Both the position numbers and the translations under genes were made by a program. From contig JAJFMT010000008.1 of the NCBI GenBank assembly GCA_020696855.1, forward strand, positions 1 through 64,000: 64,000 nt of DNA, written 5' to 3'. Position 1 is the stretch's first letter. The number at the start of each line of letters is the position of its first letter. Below are positions 53,556 through 60,959 of the stretch, one piece after another. Below the pieces are notes generated by a model, which was not told the DNA's origin, made no database searches, and saw only the letters and a list, made by a program, of their open reading frames with translations. This DNA is from Pseudobdellovibrio sp. (GTDB taxonomy: Bacteria; Bdellovibrionota; Bdellovibrionia; Bdellovibrionales; Bdellovibrionaceae).

Positions 53556-53981
53556 TTAAGAAATTTTCTTTTTATAAACGATAGCGCGAAGATTCCAGTT
53601 TTCGCGCTCATAAAAGCGTTTTCCCGCTTCGTTTTCAATTCCGGTACATAAGCGAAGGCCTGAACAATTTTTTTCTTTAGCAAGCTCTTCAGCAAATTTT
53701 AAAAGCTTTGCACCCACACCGGATGACCGCTGATCTTTAGTAACGACGAGGTCATCAATATACAAATGAAACTTGTGAACAAAGTCGGTTAAATATCTTA
53801 GGCCCATCAAGCCGACGCACCGGCTGCCTTCGTAATATCCGTAAAACGTGAAGCCATCAGCGCGGCGGGCCTGTTCATAAATGGTTTTTAAATCGTCTGC
53901 AGTTATGTGCGGACGCAGCTCTTGCAGCAACGGCAAAATGGACGGCACGTTCTCCGCTGCAATTTCGCGAATGGGATTCAA
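53556..53981 (-). CDS. GNAT-family N-acetyltransferase
   Basis: A 141-residue single-domain acetyl-CoA-dependent transferase. The acetyl-CoA binding loop is DQRSSGVGAKLL, preceded by the strand YIDDLVVTK and followed by GIENEAGKRFYERENW. Substrate is unknown. Its start is directly at the stop of the next upstream gene (53982), so the two are co-transcribed. Its stop lies in a perfect 7-bp inverted repeat (53551-53567). Confidence 0.88.
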   Translation of the reverse strand: MNPIREIAAENVPSILPLLQELRPHITADDLKTIYEQARRADGFTFYGYYEGSRCVGLMGLRYLTDFVHKFHLYIDDLVVTKDQRSSGVGAKLLKFAEELAKEKNCSGLRLCTGIENEAGKRFYERENWNLRAIVYKKKIS

Positions 53982-55742
53982 TTAGTGCCAGCCCTTCGCG
54001 GTGATCTGACCGCTGCGGGTTTCATGATTTCGTTTAGCAAGCGCCAGCTGCTGACTGAAATCAAGACCGGTAGATTTTACTCTCATGTACTCATTGAAGT
54101 CTTTAACTCCCGGAACCATTTTAATTGTTGTACCGGCAGCCCCATGGCACGAAAGGCAGGACGCCTTCGGATTGTCTGCAGGGCCGTTCATTAACCGCGG
54201 GTTAGCACCGTAATAAACATTGTTAGCACTATTCGTTTTAGATCCTGCGAAAATCATTGAAGTGGCAGGGTCAAAACCGGTTTGCACTCCGATAGGTCGC
54301 ATATTCATAAGCCCCGCAAGAGCTCCTTTGAACTTGTGTCGTGAAGGAGCCGTGTACGACGGGTCAAAATAGAACGTCGTCATCATCCAGTTGTCGGCCT
54401 CACCTTTGATTCCTTTAAGTGATGAGTCTTTTACGGCCACATCAATCTGAACCATTTTTACTTCACGCAGGCGGCGCGTGGTCGATTTCGGAAGGCTTAC
54501 ATTCGCGGTCCAGCCGTAACTGGTTTTCAGCGCATCCAGCTTTGCCGTTGTAAAAAGAACCTTTACCGAAACGCTGCCATCCGGAAAATTCGATTTTGTA
54601 AAATCAGGAGATTCCAGCGCACGCCCGCCTGAACCGAAAACGTTTTGTGCGGTCGCACAGGCGATATCGTTATAAAAACCGATGCCCCAGTCAGACCCTT
54701 CTTTATCTTTTGTTGTTGCTACTTCAGGATAAATTTCTGAACGCTCTAGGTCGCGTTCTTTTGTTAAACCGTGAATCATCTCACGGCCCGAATCACCGAC
54801 GTTTAACCATGGCATATGGCACCACTTCGGTTTGTCTGCCGGAATTTTATGAGCATCAAAATTTTTATTCGTATCTTTAGTGTCAACGATCATGCTGTCA
54901 TAGAAATAATCCAGCACGGTTTGCGCAAAACGCTGAGCACCGGCTTCTGTGCTGATGTCCATGCCCTTCCATGGCCGTGCATCGGGATTTGCGGGCATTT
55001 TGTCAAAATCAGAACGCAATTTGAATCGCGGAAGTTTGTTACCTTCTGTTTTTAAATCATCTTTGTGAAGCTGATCGTAAATGTCGAAACCATTTTCAGT
55101 CGCAGCAGCGGTGGCAGGATTAACCTGAGCCGGCCAGCGGATATTTTTTGCACTGGCAACCGCGCGTCCTTCAGTTAAAGTTGTTTGAGCGGTTTGCAGT
55201 GAGGTCATTTCAAGCAGCGGAGCTTTTGCGCCTTGCACACAATGAGGTAAACGGAAGTGAGCGCTGTTAACCCGGCGAGAGCCGAACGGAGAATAGGTAA
55301 ACTCCAGCCCCAGCATTTTGCGGTCTTCACTGACTGTCACATACAGTTTATCAACACTTTGAATCGGGTTTGCATTATTGAAAAAATCATTCGCAACCGC
55401 TTCGGCATCACCGAAGAAGCAGCCAACATGGCGCTGACCTGAGCGGGAAAATTCTTTGATATTCGCAAAGTAAAGTTTTAGCAAAAAATCTAAACGGCCC
55501 GATTCTTTTGAAGCCCCCGCCCACTGATCAGCTTTTATAGCACGGGTTTTTTGCGCCGCTCTTGCATCAGGCGAATGGTACACCAGAACACCGTCTTCTG
55601 AAGTGGAATTTACTGAAGCCGTTTCGCGCTCCACCTTCGGAGCACCGGCGAAGTCTCGCAAAGTATTGTAAACCTTGGTTTGAACCTGATAGGCCTGAGA
55701 TGTTATGGCCGCAAAAATAATGAAAAAAGAAATAGATTTCAT
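53982..55742 (-). CDS. Exported protein with a C-terminal heme-binding CxxCH motif
   Basis: A 586-residue exported protein (signal peptide MKSISFFIIFAAITSQAYQ). Most of it is not recognised; it is a large globular region with several short conserved-looking segments (KWCHMPWLNVG, DWGIGFYNDIACATAQ). At about 529-533 it has CLSCH, a c-type heme attachment site, in a short cytochrome-like tail (GAAGTTIKMVPG). It may be a redox enzyme or an electron-transfer partner in the periplasm. AGGTAAATAGG precedes the ATG. The GNAT gene follows with no gap, but a shared role is not obvious. Confidence 0.75.
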   Translation of the reverse strand: MKSISFFIIFAAITSQAYQVQTKVYNTLRDFAGAPKVERETASVNSTSEDGVLVYHSPDARAAQKTRAIKADQWAGASKESGRLDFLLKLYFANIKEFSRSGQRHVGCFFGDAEAVANDFFNNANPIQSVDKLYVTVSEDRKMLGLEFTYSPFGSRRVNSAHFRLPHCVQGAKAPLLEMTSLQTAQTTLTEGRAVASAKNIRWPAQVNPATAAATENGFDIYDQLHKDDLKTEGNKLPRFKLRSDFDKMPANPDARPWKGMDISTEAGAQRFAQTVLDYFYDSMIVDTKDTNKNFDAHKIPADKPKWCHMPWLNVGDSGREMIHGLTKERDLERSEIYPEVATTKDKEGSDWGIGFYNDIACATAQNVFGSGGRALESPDFTKSNFPDGSVSVKVLFTTAKLDALKTSYGWTANVSLPKSTTRRLREVKMVQIDVAVKDSSLKGIKGEADNWMMTTFYFDPSYTAPSRHKFKGALAGLMNMRPIGVQTGFDPATSMIFAGSKTNSANNVYYGANPRLMNGPADNPKASCLSCHGAAGTTIKMVPGVKDFNEYMRVKSTGLDFSQQLALAKRNHETRSGQITAKGWH

Positions 55743-55812
55743 TCCTATTTACCTCATAAATATGACTCTTTGATTTTAACCGGAATCCGCGGGAATTTCC
55801 GCTTTTAAGAAG

Positions 55813-56268
55813 CTAGACCGGCCCTAAGGTCTTAAAACATTGGTCCTGAATTCTGAACATCAGCTTCTCTTCTTTGGCAGACGCCTCGTGATCGTATCCC
55901 AAAAGATGCAAAAGTCCGTGAACCAGCATGTAAAAAGTCTCGGCTTGCATGGAATGATCATGCTCTTTAGCCTGCTTCTTCAGTACTGAAGGGCATAACA
56001 GCAGCTCCCCGAGAGAAACGGGCTCGACCCCGGCAAAACTTAAAATGTCCGTGGGTTTGTTTTTTTTACGGTACTGAAAATTAATTTTTTTCATTTGCTG
56101 CGGTGAAAGCAGCACAACTGTCAGCTCTTTTTTGCTTGTGAGCAAATCTTTATTGCGGATTTTTTGTGTGCCGAGGTAGCGCACAATTTTCTTCACGCTT
56201 AATTCAATGAATTTTGCGTCTTTAGCTGCCTGACGAACTGCGGTTTGATTGACTTGAATGACTTTCAT
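55813..56268 (-). CDS. ybeY: Endoribonuclease YbeY
   Basis: Zinc endoribonuclease for 16S rRNA 3'-end maturation and ribosome quality control. The 151-residue protein carries the metal motif MLVHGLLHLLGYDHE (three His) and TDILSFAG. The length is normal. Its ATG is only 14 bases from the divergent mazG start, so its promoter must lie within mazG; a -10-like CATAGT over the mazG start would give a very short leader. The end of the gene lies in a 5-bp perfect stem (55815-55832). Confidence 0.95.
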   Translation of the reverse strand: MKVIQVNQTAVRQAAKDAKFIELSVKKIVRYLGTQKIRNKDLLTSKKELTVVLLSPQQMKKINFQYRKKNKPTDILSFAGVEPVSLGELLLCPSVLKKQAKEHDHSMQAETFYMLVHGLLHLLGYDHEASAKEEKLMFRIQDQCFKTLGPV

Positions 56269-56276
56269 GTAACAAT
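56249..56276 (+). promoter_or_regulatory. Predicted mazG promoter inside ybeY
   Basis: TTGACT (56249-56254) and AACAAT (56271-56276) are 16 bases apart. The predicted start falls on the mazG ATG at 56283, so the transcript would be leaderless; no ribosome site precedes the ATG. Confidence 0.35.
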
Positions 56277-56282
56277 CCCACT

Positions 56283-57080
56283 ATGCCTCAACCGCCAAAA
56301 ACACTCAATGAATTTGATTCTCTTGTTCAAGTCCTGCGCGATTTACGCGGCCCCGGAGGCTGCCCGTGGGATCAGGAACAAACGCACCTGACACTGACAC
56401 CATACCTTATTGAAGAAGTCTACGAGGCGGTTGAAGCGCTGGAAAGCGAAGTCGATCAGGACATCTGTGAAGAGCTGGGCGATGTTCTTTTTCAGGTCGT
56501 ATTGCATGCGCAACTGGCTAATGAACGAAACGCTTTTAACATCTCGGATGTTATTGAAGGAATTGTCAGTAAGATTGTCCGCCGCCACCCGCATGTGTTT
56601 TCAGACACCAAAGTCGGCAGCTCTGAAGAGGTTCTGAGAAACTGGGAAGAAATCAAACGGCAGGAAAAAAAGGGAAAGCCGCAAAAACCGAAAACGTTCA
56701 GCGTACCCGTGGAACTTCCCGCCTTGCAATCCGCAGGAAAAATCGGCGAAAAGACCAAAAAATATAAATTCGACTGGAATGAAGCGTCTCAGGTTCTGGC
56801 CCAGCTGAAATCTGAAATTGCCGAGCTGGAAGAAGCCATGCAAGACCGTTCTCCCGAGCGCGAAGCGAAACTTAAACATGAGATGGGCGATGTTTTATTC
56901 TCTGCTGCACAAGTAGCCCGTCATCTGGAAGTCGAACCCGAAACTTCTCTGCGCGCGGCTAACACCCGCTTTACGCAGCGTTTTGAAAGTATGCTTGAGC
57001 TTTGCGGCGGCTTAGAGAAGTTTATCTCTCTGGACTCAAGCGAAAAAGAATTACTCTGGAAAAAAGTGAAAGAAATTTAG
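56283..57080 (+). CDS. mazG: Nucleoside triphosphate pyrophosphohydrolase MazG
   Basis: Hydrolyses (d)NTPs to NMP and pyrophosphate, cleaning the nucleotide pool and affecting (p)ppGpp. The 265-residue protein has the usual two MazG repeats: the first with GGCPWDQEQTHLTL, EEVYEAVEAL and ELGDVLFQVVLHAQ (ExxE..ExxD metal ligands), the second from about residue 160 with EIAELEEAM and HEMGDVLFSAAQVARHL. It matches E. coli MazG in size (263). Divergent from ybeY with only 14 bases between starts. Confidence 0.96.
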   Translation: MPQPPKTLNEFDSLVQVLRDLRGPGGCPWDQEQTHLTLTPYLIEEVYEAVEALESEVDQDICEELGDVLFQVVLHAQLANERNAFNISDVIEGIVSKIVRRHPHVFSDTKVGSSEEVLRNWEEIKRQEKKGKPQKPKTFSVPVELPALQSAGKIGEKTKKYKFDWNEASQVLAQLKSEIAELEEAMQDRSPEREAKLKHEMGDVLFSAAQVARHLEVEPETSLRAANTRFTQRFESMLELCGGLEKFISLDSSEKELLWKKVKEI

Positions 57081-57420
57081 TCCGGATTTTTTGTCAAATC
57101 TCTCGACGGAATTTACTAATCTTCATTTATTAGATTTCAAAAAATCGTCAAAGTTTTTTGCAAAATAATTTTTTCAATTTTCTGATTTTTTTTAAAAAAT
57201 AAGTAGTTTCAGCGCCTTAGCATGTCCCACTCTGAAACACATCATTGGATTTAAGAGTTTTTATAAGCACTTACAGCCCCGCTCGCATCAAAAATTTATT
57301 TCTATAGACTGAAGTACATTCTTAGCAACGACACTTATTTTTCTCTCTGTGGCGGACGATAAGTACTTACGTAGACACGAAGGTTTACGGCTTACAGTTA
57401 AGAACGATCAGGAGGATCAA
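57081..57420. other. 340-base non-coding region before the motor operon
   Basis: AT-rich, with long A and T runs (57134-57206) that suggest bent DNA. TATAAG at 57262-57267 could be a -10 box, but no well-spaced -35 is seen. The part next to the gene (about 57350-57420) is less AT-rich and ends in AGGAGG at the proper distance from the ATG at 57421. I see no RNA gene or small reading frame of note. Confidence 0.5.
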
Positions 57421-58464
57421 ATGAAATTAGCTCATGTGGCACCAATTGTGGGATCTATGCTAATGCTCGGCAGTTGCGATAAAGGTGGAGGCAATTTTTC
57501 AATGTTATCTTCGTCGGCTCAATATGAACAGGCTTCAACATTCGTACCGCGCAAGCTGGACGTATTATTTGTTGTTGATAACTCGGGTTCAATGAGCTCG
57601 TCACAGGCCGCACTTGCAGCTAACTTTCCTTCTTTTATTAATTTTTTCAAAAACAAAGGTTACGATTTCAAAATTGCAGTTACGACAAGCGACGCGTTTT
57701 ATGGCGATCAGTTTGCCACAACCAGCTGCTCGCTTTGCAATGCTGAGCAAACACGTTTCAAATCAGGAACGAATCCTAAAATCTATGTTATCGAAGAAGA
57801 CACTCCGGATTTAGAAAATGTTTTTGCAGCTAACGTTAATGTCGGCATTAACGGTAGCGGTGACGAGCGTGCGTTTTCCAGCTTTAAAGCGGCATTGAAC
57901 AGCTCTTTAAACACTGGCTTTCACAGACCCGACGCTTACTTATCAATTGTTATTGTTTCAGATGAAGAAGATTTTTCTCATGATGACATTAACATGAATG
58001 AGTCTTACACACAGCCGACGCTGCATACGATTGCGAGCTACAAAACTTATCTCGAAAATTTTACTCAAGGCACGGCCGGTGAAGACTTTTCTGTTTCTAC
58101 AATTTCAATCTTGGATACAACCTGCAGAAATTCTTTAGGTTCTGGCCGCAAAGTCGGAACCCGTTACATGGAGCTGGCTGACGCTACTCTGGGAACTAAA
58201 AATTCTTTGTGCAGCAACTTCGATGCGGTGCTAAACAACATCAGTAATACCATCGCCAGCCAGATCGTAGCGACGTTTCATTTAAGCCGTACGCCGATTG
58301 AATCTTCTCTTCGCGTGCTGGTTGATGGCGTATTAGTCCCGCAGGATTCAACTAACGGCTGGACATTCGATTCAGTTGCGAATTCAGTTTCGATTCATGG
58401 AACTTACGCGCCTCAGTCAGGCGCGGTTGTGACAATTAACTTTGACCCGGCATCAATGAACTAG
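57421..58464 (+). CDS. VWA-domain lipoprotein
   Basis: A 347-residue predicted lipoprotein (lipobox MLGSC, Cys19) with a von Willebrand factor A domain (about 44-250). The metal-ion-dependent adhesion site is D53NSGS57. VWA domains bind proteins through a metal ion, often in adhesion or complex assembly. The C-terminal 80 residues look like a beta-rich add-on. An in-frame extension to 57349 is rejected because AGGAGG and the lipoprotein signal point to 57421. Ten bases separate it from the GYF-PilZ gene, making it the likely first gene of the motor operon. Confidence 0.85.
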   Translation: MKLAHVAPIVGSMLMLGSCDKGGGNFSMLSSSAQYEQASTFVPRKLDVLFVVDNSGSMSSSQAALAANFPSFINFFKNKGYDFKIAVTTSDAFYGDQFATTSCSLCNAEQTRFKSGTNPKIYVIEEDTPDLENVFAANVNVGINGSGDERAFSSFKAALNSSLNTGFHRPDAYLSIVIVSDEEDFSHDDINMNESYTQPTLHTIASYKTYLENFTQGTAGEDFSVSTISILDTTCRNSLGSGRKVGTRYMELADATLGTKNSLCSNFDAVLNNISNTIASQIVATFHLSRTPIESSLRVLVDGVLVPQDSTNGWTFDSVANSVSIHGTYAPQSGAVVTINFDPASMN

Positions 58465-58474
58465 AGGTAATGAG

Positions 58475-59035
58475 ATGAATAACGTCGCTAAACAATGGTA
58501 TGTCCTCATCGGTAGTCAGAAGTACGGGCCTTATGCGTATGGAAAAGTTATCCAGATGCTGCAGGCTAATGAGCTGATGGATTACAACTATGTTTGGGCT
58601 GAGCATCTTGAAAACTGGACACCGATTTATCAGCTGGAAGAGTTCAGTAAAGACCGTTTTCAATTGATCTTAAAATCAGATGAAGAACTTCAGCCTTTCT
58701 TTACGCAGCGTAAAGGCTCGCGCATTGAAAAGAAGGTTCCGTTTATCGGTCACAACACAATCCGGTTTTTTGACGGAGAAATGATGTCGATTTCAGAGAG
58801 TGGCGCGCTTTGCATGATCAACTCTCCACTGGCGCAAGTTGGTGATCAGCTGAAACTTCATGTCCAGATTGCCGGCCGCCCCGATCTTTCTTTTAATGTT
58901 GAAGCAAAAATCGTCCGAAAGCTTTTTGCGAAGAAACGTTTGAACTCTAAATCAGGATTGCATTACGCGATTCGTTTTGAAGACGTTCAGCACACCGGCC
59001 TCAAACAGATCAAACAGTGGCTGGAGGCCGCTTAA
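58475..59035 (+). CDS. GYF-PilZ two-domain protein
   Basis: A 186-residue cytoplasmic protein. Residues 7-55 are a GYF_2-like domain (WYVLIGSQKYGPYAYGKVIQML .. NWTPIYQL), a protein-binding module. Residues about 76-185 are PilZ-like: R79KGSR83 fits RxxxR, and S105ISESG110 occupies the DxSxxG position with Asp replaced by Ser. It probably links c-di-GMP level to the motor genes that follow. Weaker binding is possible because of the missing Asp. An AT-rich hairpin sits in the 49 bases before the TolQ-like gene. Confidence 0.83.
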   Translation: MNNVAKQWYVLIGSQKYGPYAYGKVIQMLQANELMDYNYVWAEHLENWTPIYQLEEFSKDRFQLILKSDEELQPFFTQRKGSRIEKKVPFIGHNTIRFFDGEMMSISESGALCMINSPLAQVGDQLKLHVQIAGRPDLSFNVEAKIVRKLFAKKRLNSKSGLHYAIRFEDVQHTGLKQIKQWLEAA

Positions 59036-59084
59036 TTAACTTTTTTTAAAAAAAGAAAAAACTTTTTTCAGGAGGAAAAAAACA

Positions 59085-59807
59085 ATGGGTTCGATTCTTA
59101 CTTTTATTCAGGATTCAGGCTTTGTCGGTTGGACAATCATTCTTACAGGACTTTTCTGTACGGCTTTGGTTGTTGAGCGCGTGCGTACACTTTACTTTCA
59201 CTACGCATTGAACACCGACGAGTTCACTAAAAAAATCTTCAACATGGTGATGGGCAAAAAAAATGAAGAGGCGATCGTGCTTTGCGCGCAGATGGAACAA
59301 AAGCCTCTGGCAAGAGCGTTCAAACAGATTCTTGAAAAGTCAGACCGCGACGACGAAACGATCTTTCAGGCTCAGGATATCGCAATGGCTGAAACAGTGC
59401 CCCTTTATACGAAACGCCTACACTACTTATCTATGTTAGCGAACGTGGCTACATTATTGGGTCTCTTAGGTACGATCCACGGTCTTATCTTATCGTTCCA
59501 GGCGGTAGCCCAGGCTGACCCGGCTCAGAAGCAGGCGTTACTTGCACACGGTATCGCGGTGTCGATGTATACAACAGCTTTAGGTCTTGCGGTGGCAATT
59601 CCGGCGATGGTTGTTTACTCATTCCTGATTTCGCGTCAGAACGAATTACTTGAGCAGTTAACGGAAAAGTGTTCTAAGCTGACAGAGCTTTTAACAAACT
59701 CTCACATTGTCGGATTCAATAAAGAACATGTGTTCCCGGAAGCTGCAGCCAGCGTTCGCGCCGGCAACGGCCCTGTTCCACCGTCAATTACTGCGAAGTC
59801 TTCTTAG
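59085..59807 (+). CDS. TolQ/ExbB/MotA-family motor subunit (AglR-like)
   Basis: Inner-membrane proton-channel subunit of 240 residues with three membrane helices: about 14-34, 116-138 and 158-182. The conserved TolQ features are LHYLSMLANVATLLGLLGTIHGL and the VSMYTTALGLAVAIPAMVVY helix with the channel Thr. The strong AGGAGG before the ATG supports the start. With two ExbD-like genes behind it and a TPR protein, the order is that of gliding motors such as AglR-AglQ-AglS rather than the Tol-Pal operon. The stop lies in a CTTCT/AGAAG hairpin. Confidence 0.93.
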   Translation: MGSILTFIQDSGFVGWTIILTGLFCTALVVERVRTLYFHYALNTDEFTKKIFNMVMGKKNEEAIVLCAQMEQKPLARAFKQILEKSDRDDETIFQAQDIAMAETVPLYTKRLHYLSMLANVATLLGLLGTIHGLILSFQAVAQADPAQKQALLAHGIAVSMYTTALGLAVAIPAMVVYSFLISRQNELLEQLTEKCSKLTELLTNSHIVGFNKEHVFPEAAASVRAGNGPVPPSITAKSS

Positions 59808-59850
59808 GATAGAAGTAACGTTTAGCTGTTAAATTTAAAAAAGGATTTTT

Positions 59851-60402
59851 ATGTCACGACGACGTTTTAAACCACAGATTGACCATAACTCCGAATTCGA
59901 ACTTGATCTGGCCCCGCTTTTAGCGGTTATGGTTAAGCTGGTTCCGGTACTCCTGGTTTCATCAGCCTTTGTTCAGATGATGATTATTGAAACCGAACTG
60001 CCGCAGGTGGTTCAGCAGGCTATCGCTAAAGAAGAAAAAAAAGAAAAGCCCACAGTAGTCACTTTGGATATCGACCGCGAAACCGGTGTAAAGGTTACGA
60101 CCAACAAGAACGGCAAAGAAACGGTCCGTTCCGTTGCGATGGTAAATAAAACCGATTTTAACTTTTCGGGCGTAAAGGAAGTTTTAATTCAAGTAAAACA
60201 GGAAAATCCTGAAGTTTTCAAAATCGAATTTAACCCGGCAGCAAACGTTCCATACAAAGAAATCGTGAAAATGATGGATACGGTTCGCAAATCAAATGAC
60301 AACAAGATTCAATTTCCTGTCACGGACGAAAAGACAGGAACAACGACTCAGACAGATTTCATGTTTCCGGAAGTTCAGTTCAGTAACGTAACTGATGGAT
60401 AA
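59851..60402 (+). CDS. ExbD/TolR-like motor subunit lacking the channel Asp
   Basis: A 183-residue protein with one membrane helix (about 22-44) and a periplasmic domain. In TolR/ExbD the helix reads PLLDV with an essential Asp that carries protons. Here the matching line is APLLAVMVKLVP: the Asp is Ala25 and a Lys follows at 29. The periplasmic part resembles ExbD (VTLDIDRETGVKV, FKIEFNPAANVPY). So this subunit may be structural while its neighbour carries the ion. The last codons and stop are copied downstream (60397-60443). Confidence 0.88.
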   Translation: MSRRRFKPQIDHNSEFELDLAPLLAVMVKLVPVLLVSSAFVQMMIIETELPQVVQQAIAKEEKKEKPTVVTLDIDRETGVKVTTNKNGKETVRSVAMVNKTDFNFSGVKEVLIQVKQENPEVFKIEFNPAANVPYKEIVKMMDTVRKSNDNKIQFPVTDEKTGTTTQTDFMFPEVQFSNVTDG

Positions 60403-60443
60403 GATTGCTTCGCAATTTGTGGATAGGGTTGCAAAGCAATTTG
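60397..60443 (+). repeat. Imperfect tandem repeat over a stop codon
   Basis: Two 23-base units (60397-60419 and 60421-60443, period 24) begin with GGATA and end with GCAATTTG; the first holds the ExbD-like gene's stop. The first also contains ATTGC-TTC-GCAAT, and the two together can form ATTGCTT .. AAGCAAT. Confidence 0.65.
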
Positions 60444-60463
60444 AGAATAAAAAGGAATAAAAA

Positions 60464-60958
60464 ATGGCAAGGACGCGATTTAAAATAGATACTAAAAAAA
60501 ATAAAAGCTTCGGGCTGAACATTACGTCTATGACAGATATGTTCACCATTCTTCTTGTGTTCTTACTTCAGAACTTTGCTGCTTCAGAGGTGCAAATCGA
60601 CCCGGTTGATAAGCTAAGACTGCCAACTTCAGTCAGCGACCGCAACCCTGTGGATGGTATCAAAATTTCGATCAATCAGTCTGAATTGAAGATCGACCAA
60701 AAAACAATTGCAGCCGTTACAAATAATGAAGTCGACAAAAGCAGCCTAGACCCTTCTGACTCTAACTTCATTAAACCACTGTTCGATGAATTACAAAAAA
60801 TCAACGCCGAACTGGTGGCTAAAAAAGATGTAAAATTAGGCCGTATTCTATTACAGGCCGACCAAGAACTTCCCTACTCTGCCTTAAGAAAAGTGATGTA
60901 CACCGCTTCAATGGCAGGGTTTCCGAATCTAAAACTGGTTACGACGGTAGGAAACTAA
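60464..60958 (+). CDS. ExbD/TolR-like motor subunit with the channel Asp
   Basis: A 164-residue second ExbD-type protein. The membrane helix reads LNITSMTDMFTILLVFLLQNF, with Asp25 at the position of the proton-carrying Asp of TolR/ExbD. The periplasmic part is short. AAAGGA precedes the ATG. Together with the preceding subunit that lacks the Asp it would form a mixed set in the motor. The TPR gene starts one base after its stop. Confidence 0.92.
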   Translation: MARTRFKIDTKKNKSFGLNITSMTDMFTILLVFLLQNFAASEVQIDPVDKLRLPTSVSDRNPVDGIKISINQSELKIDQKTIAAVTNNEVDKSSLDPSDSNFIKPLFDELQKINAELVAKKDVKLGRILLQADQELPYSALRKVMYTASMAGFPNLKLVTTVGN

Positions 60959-60959
60959 A

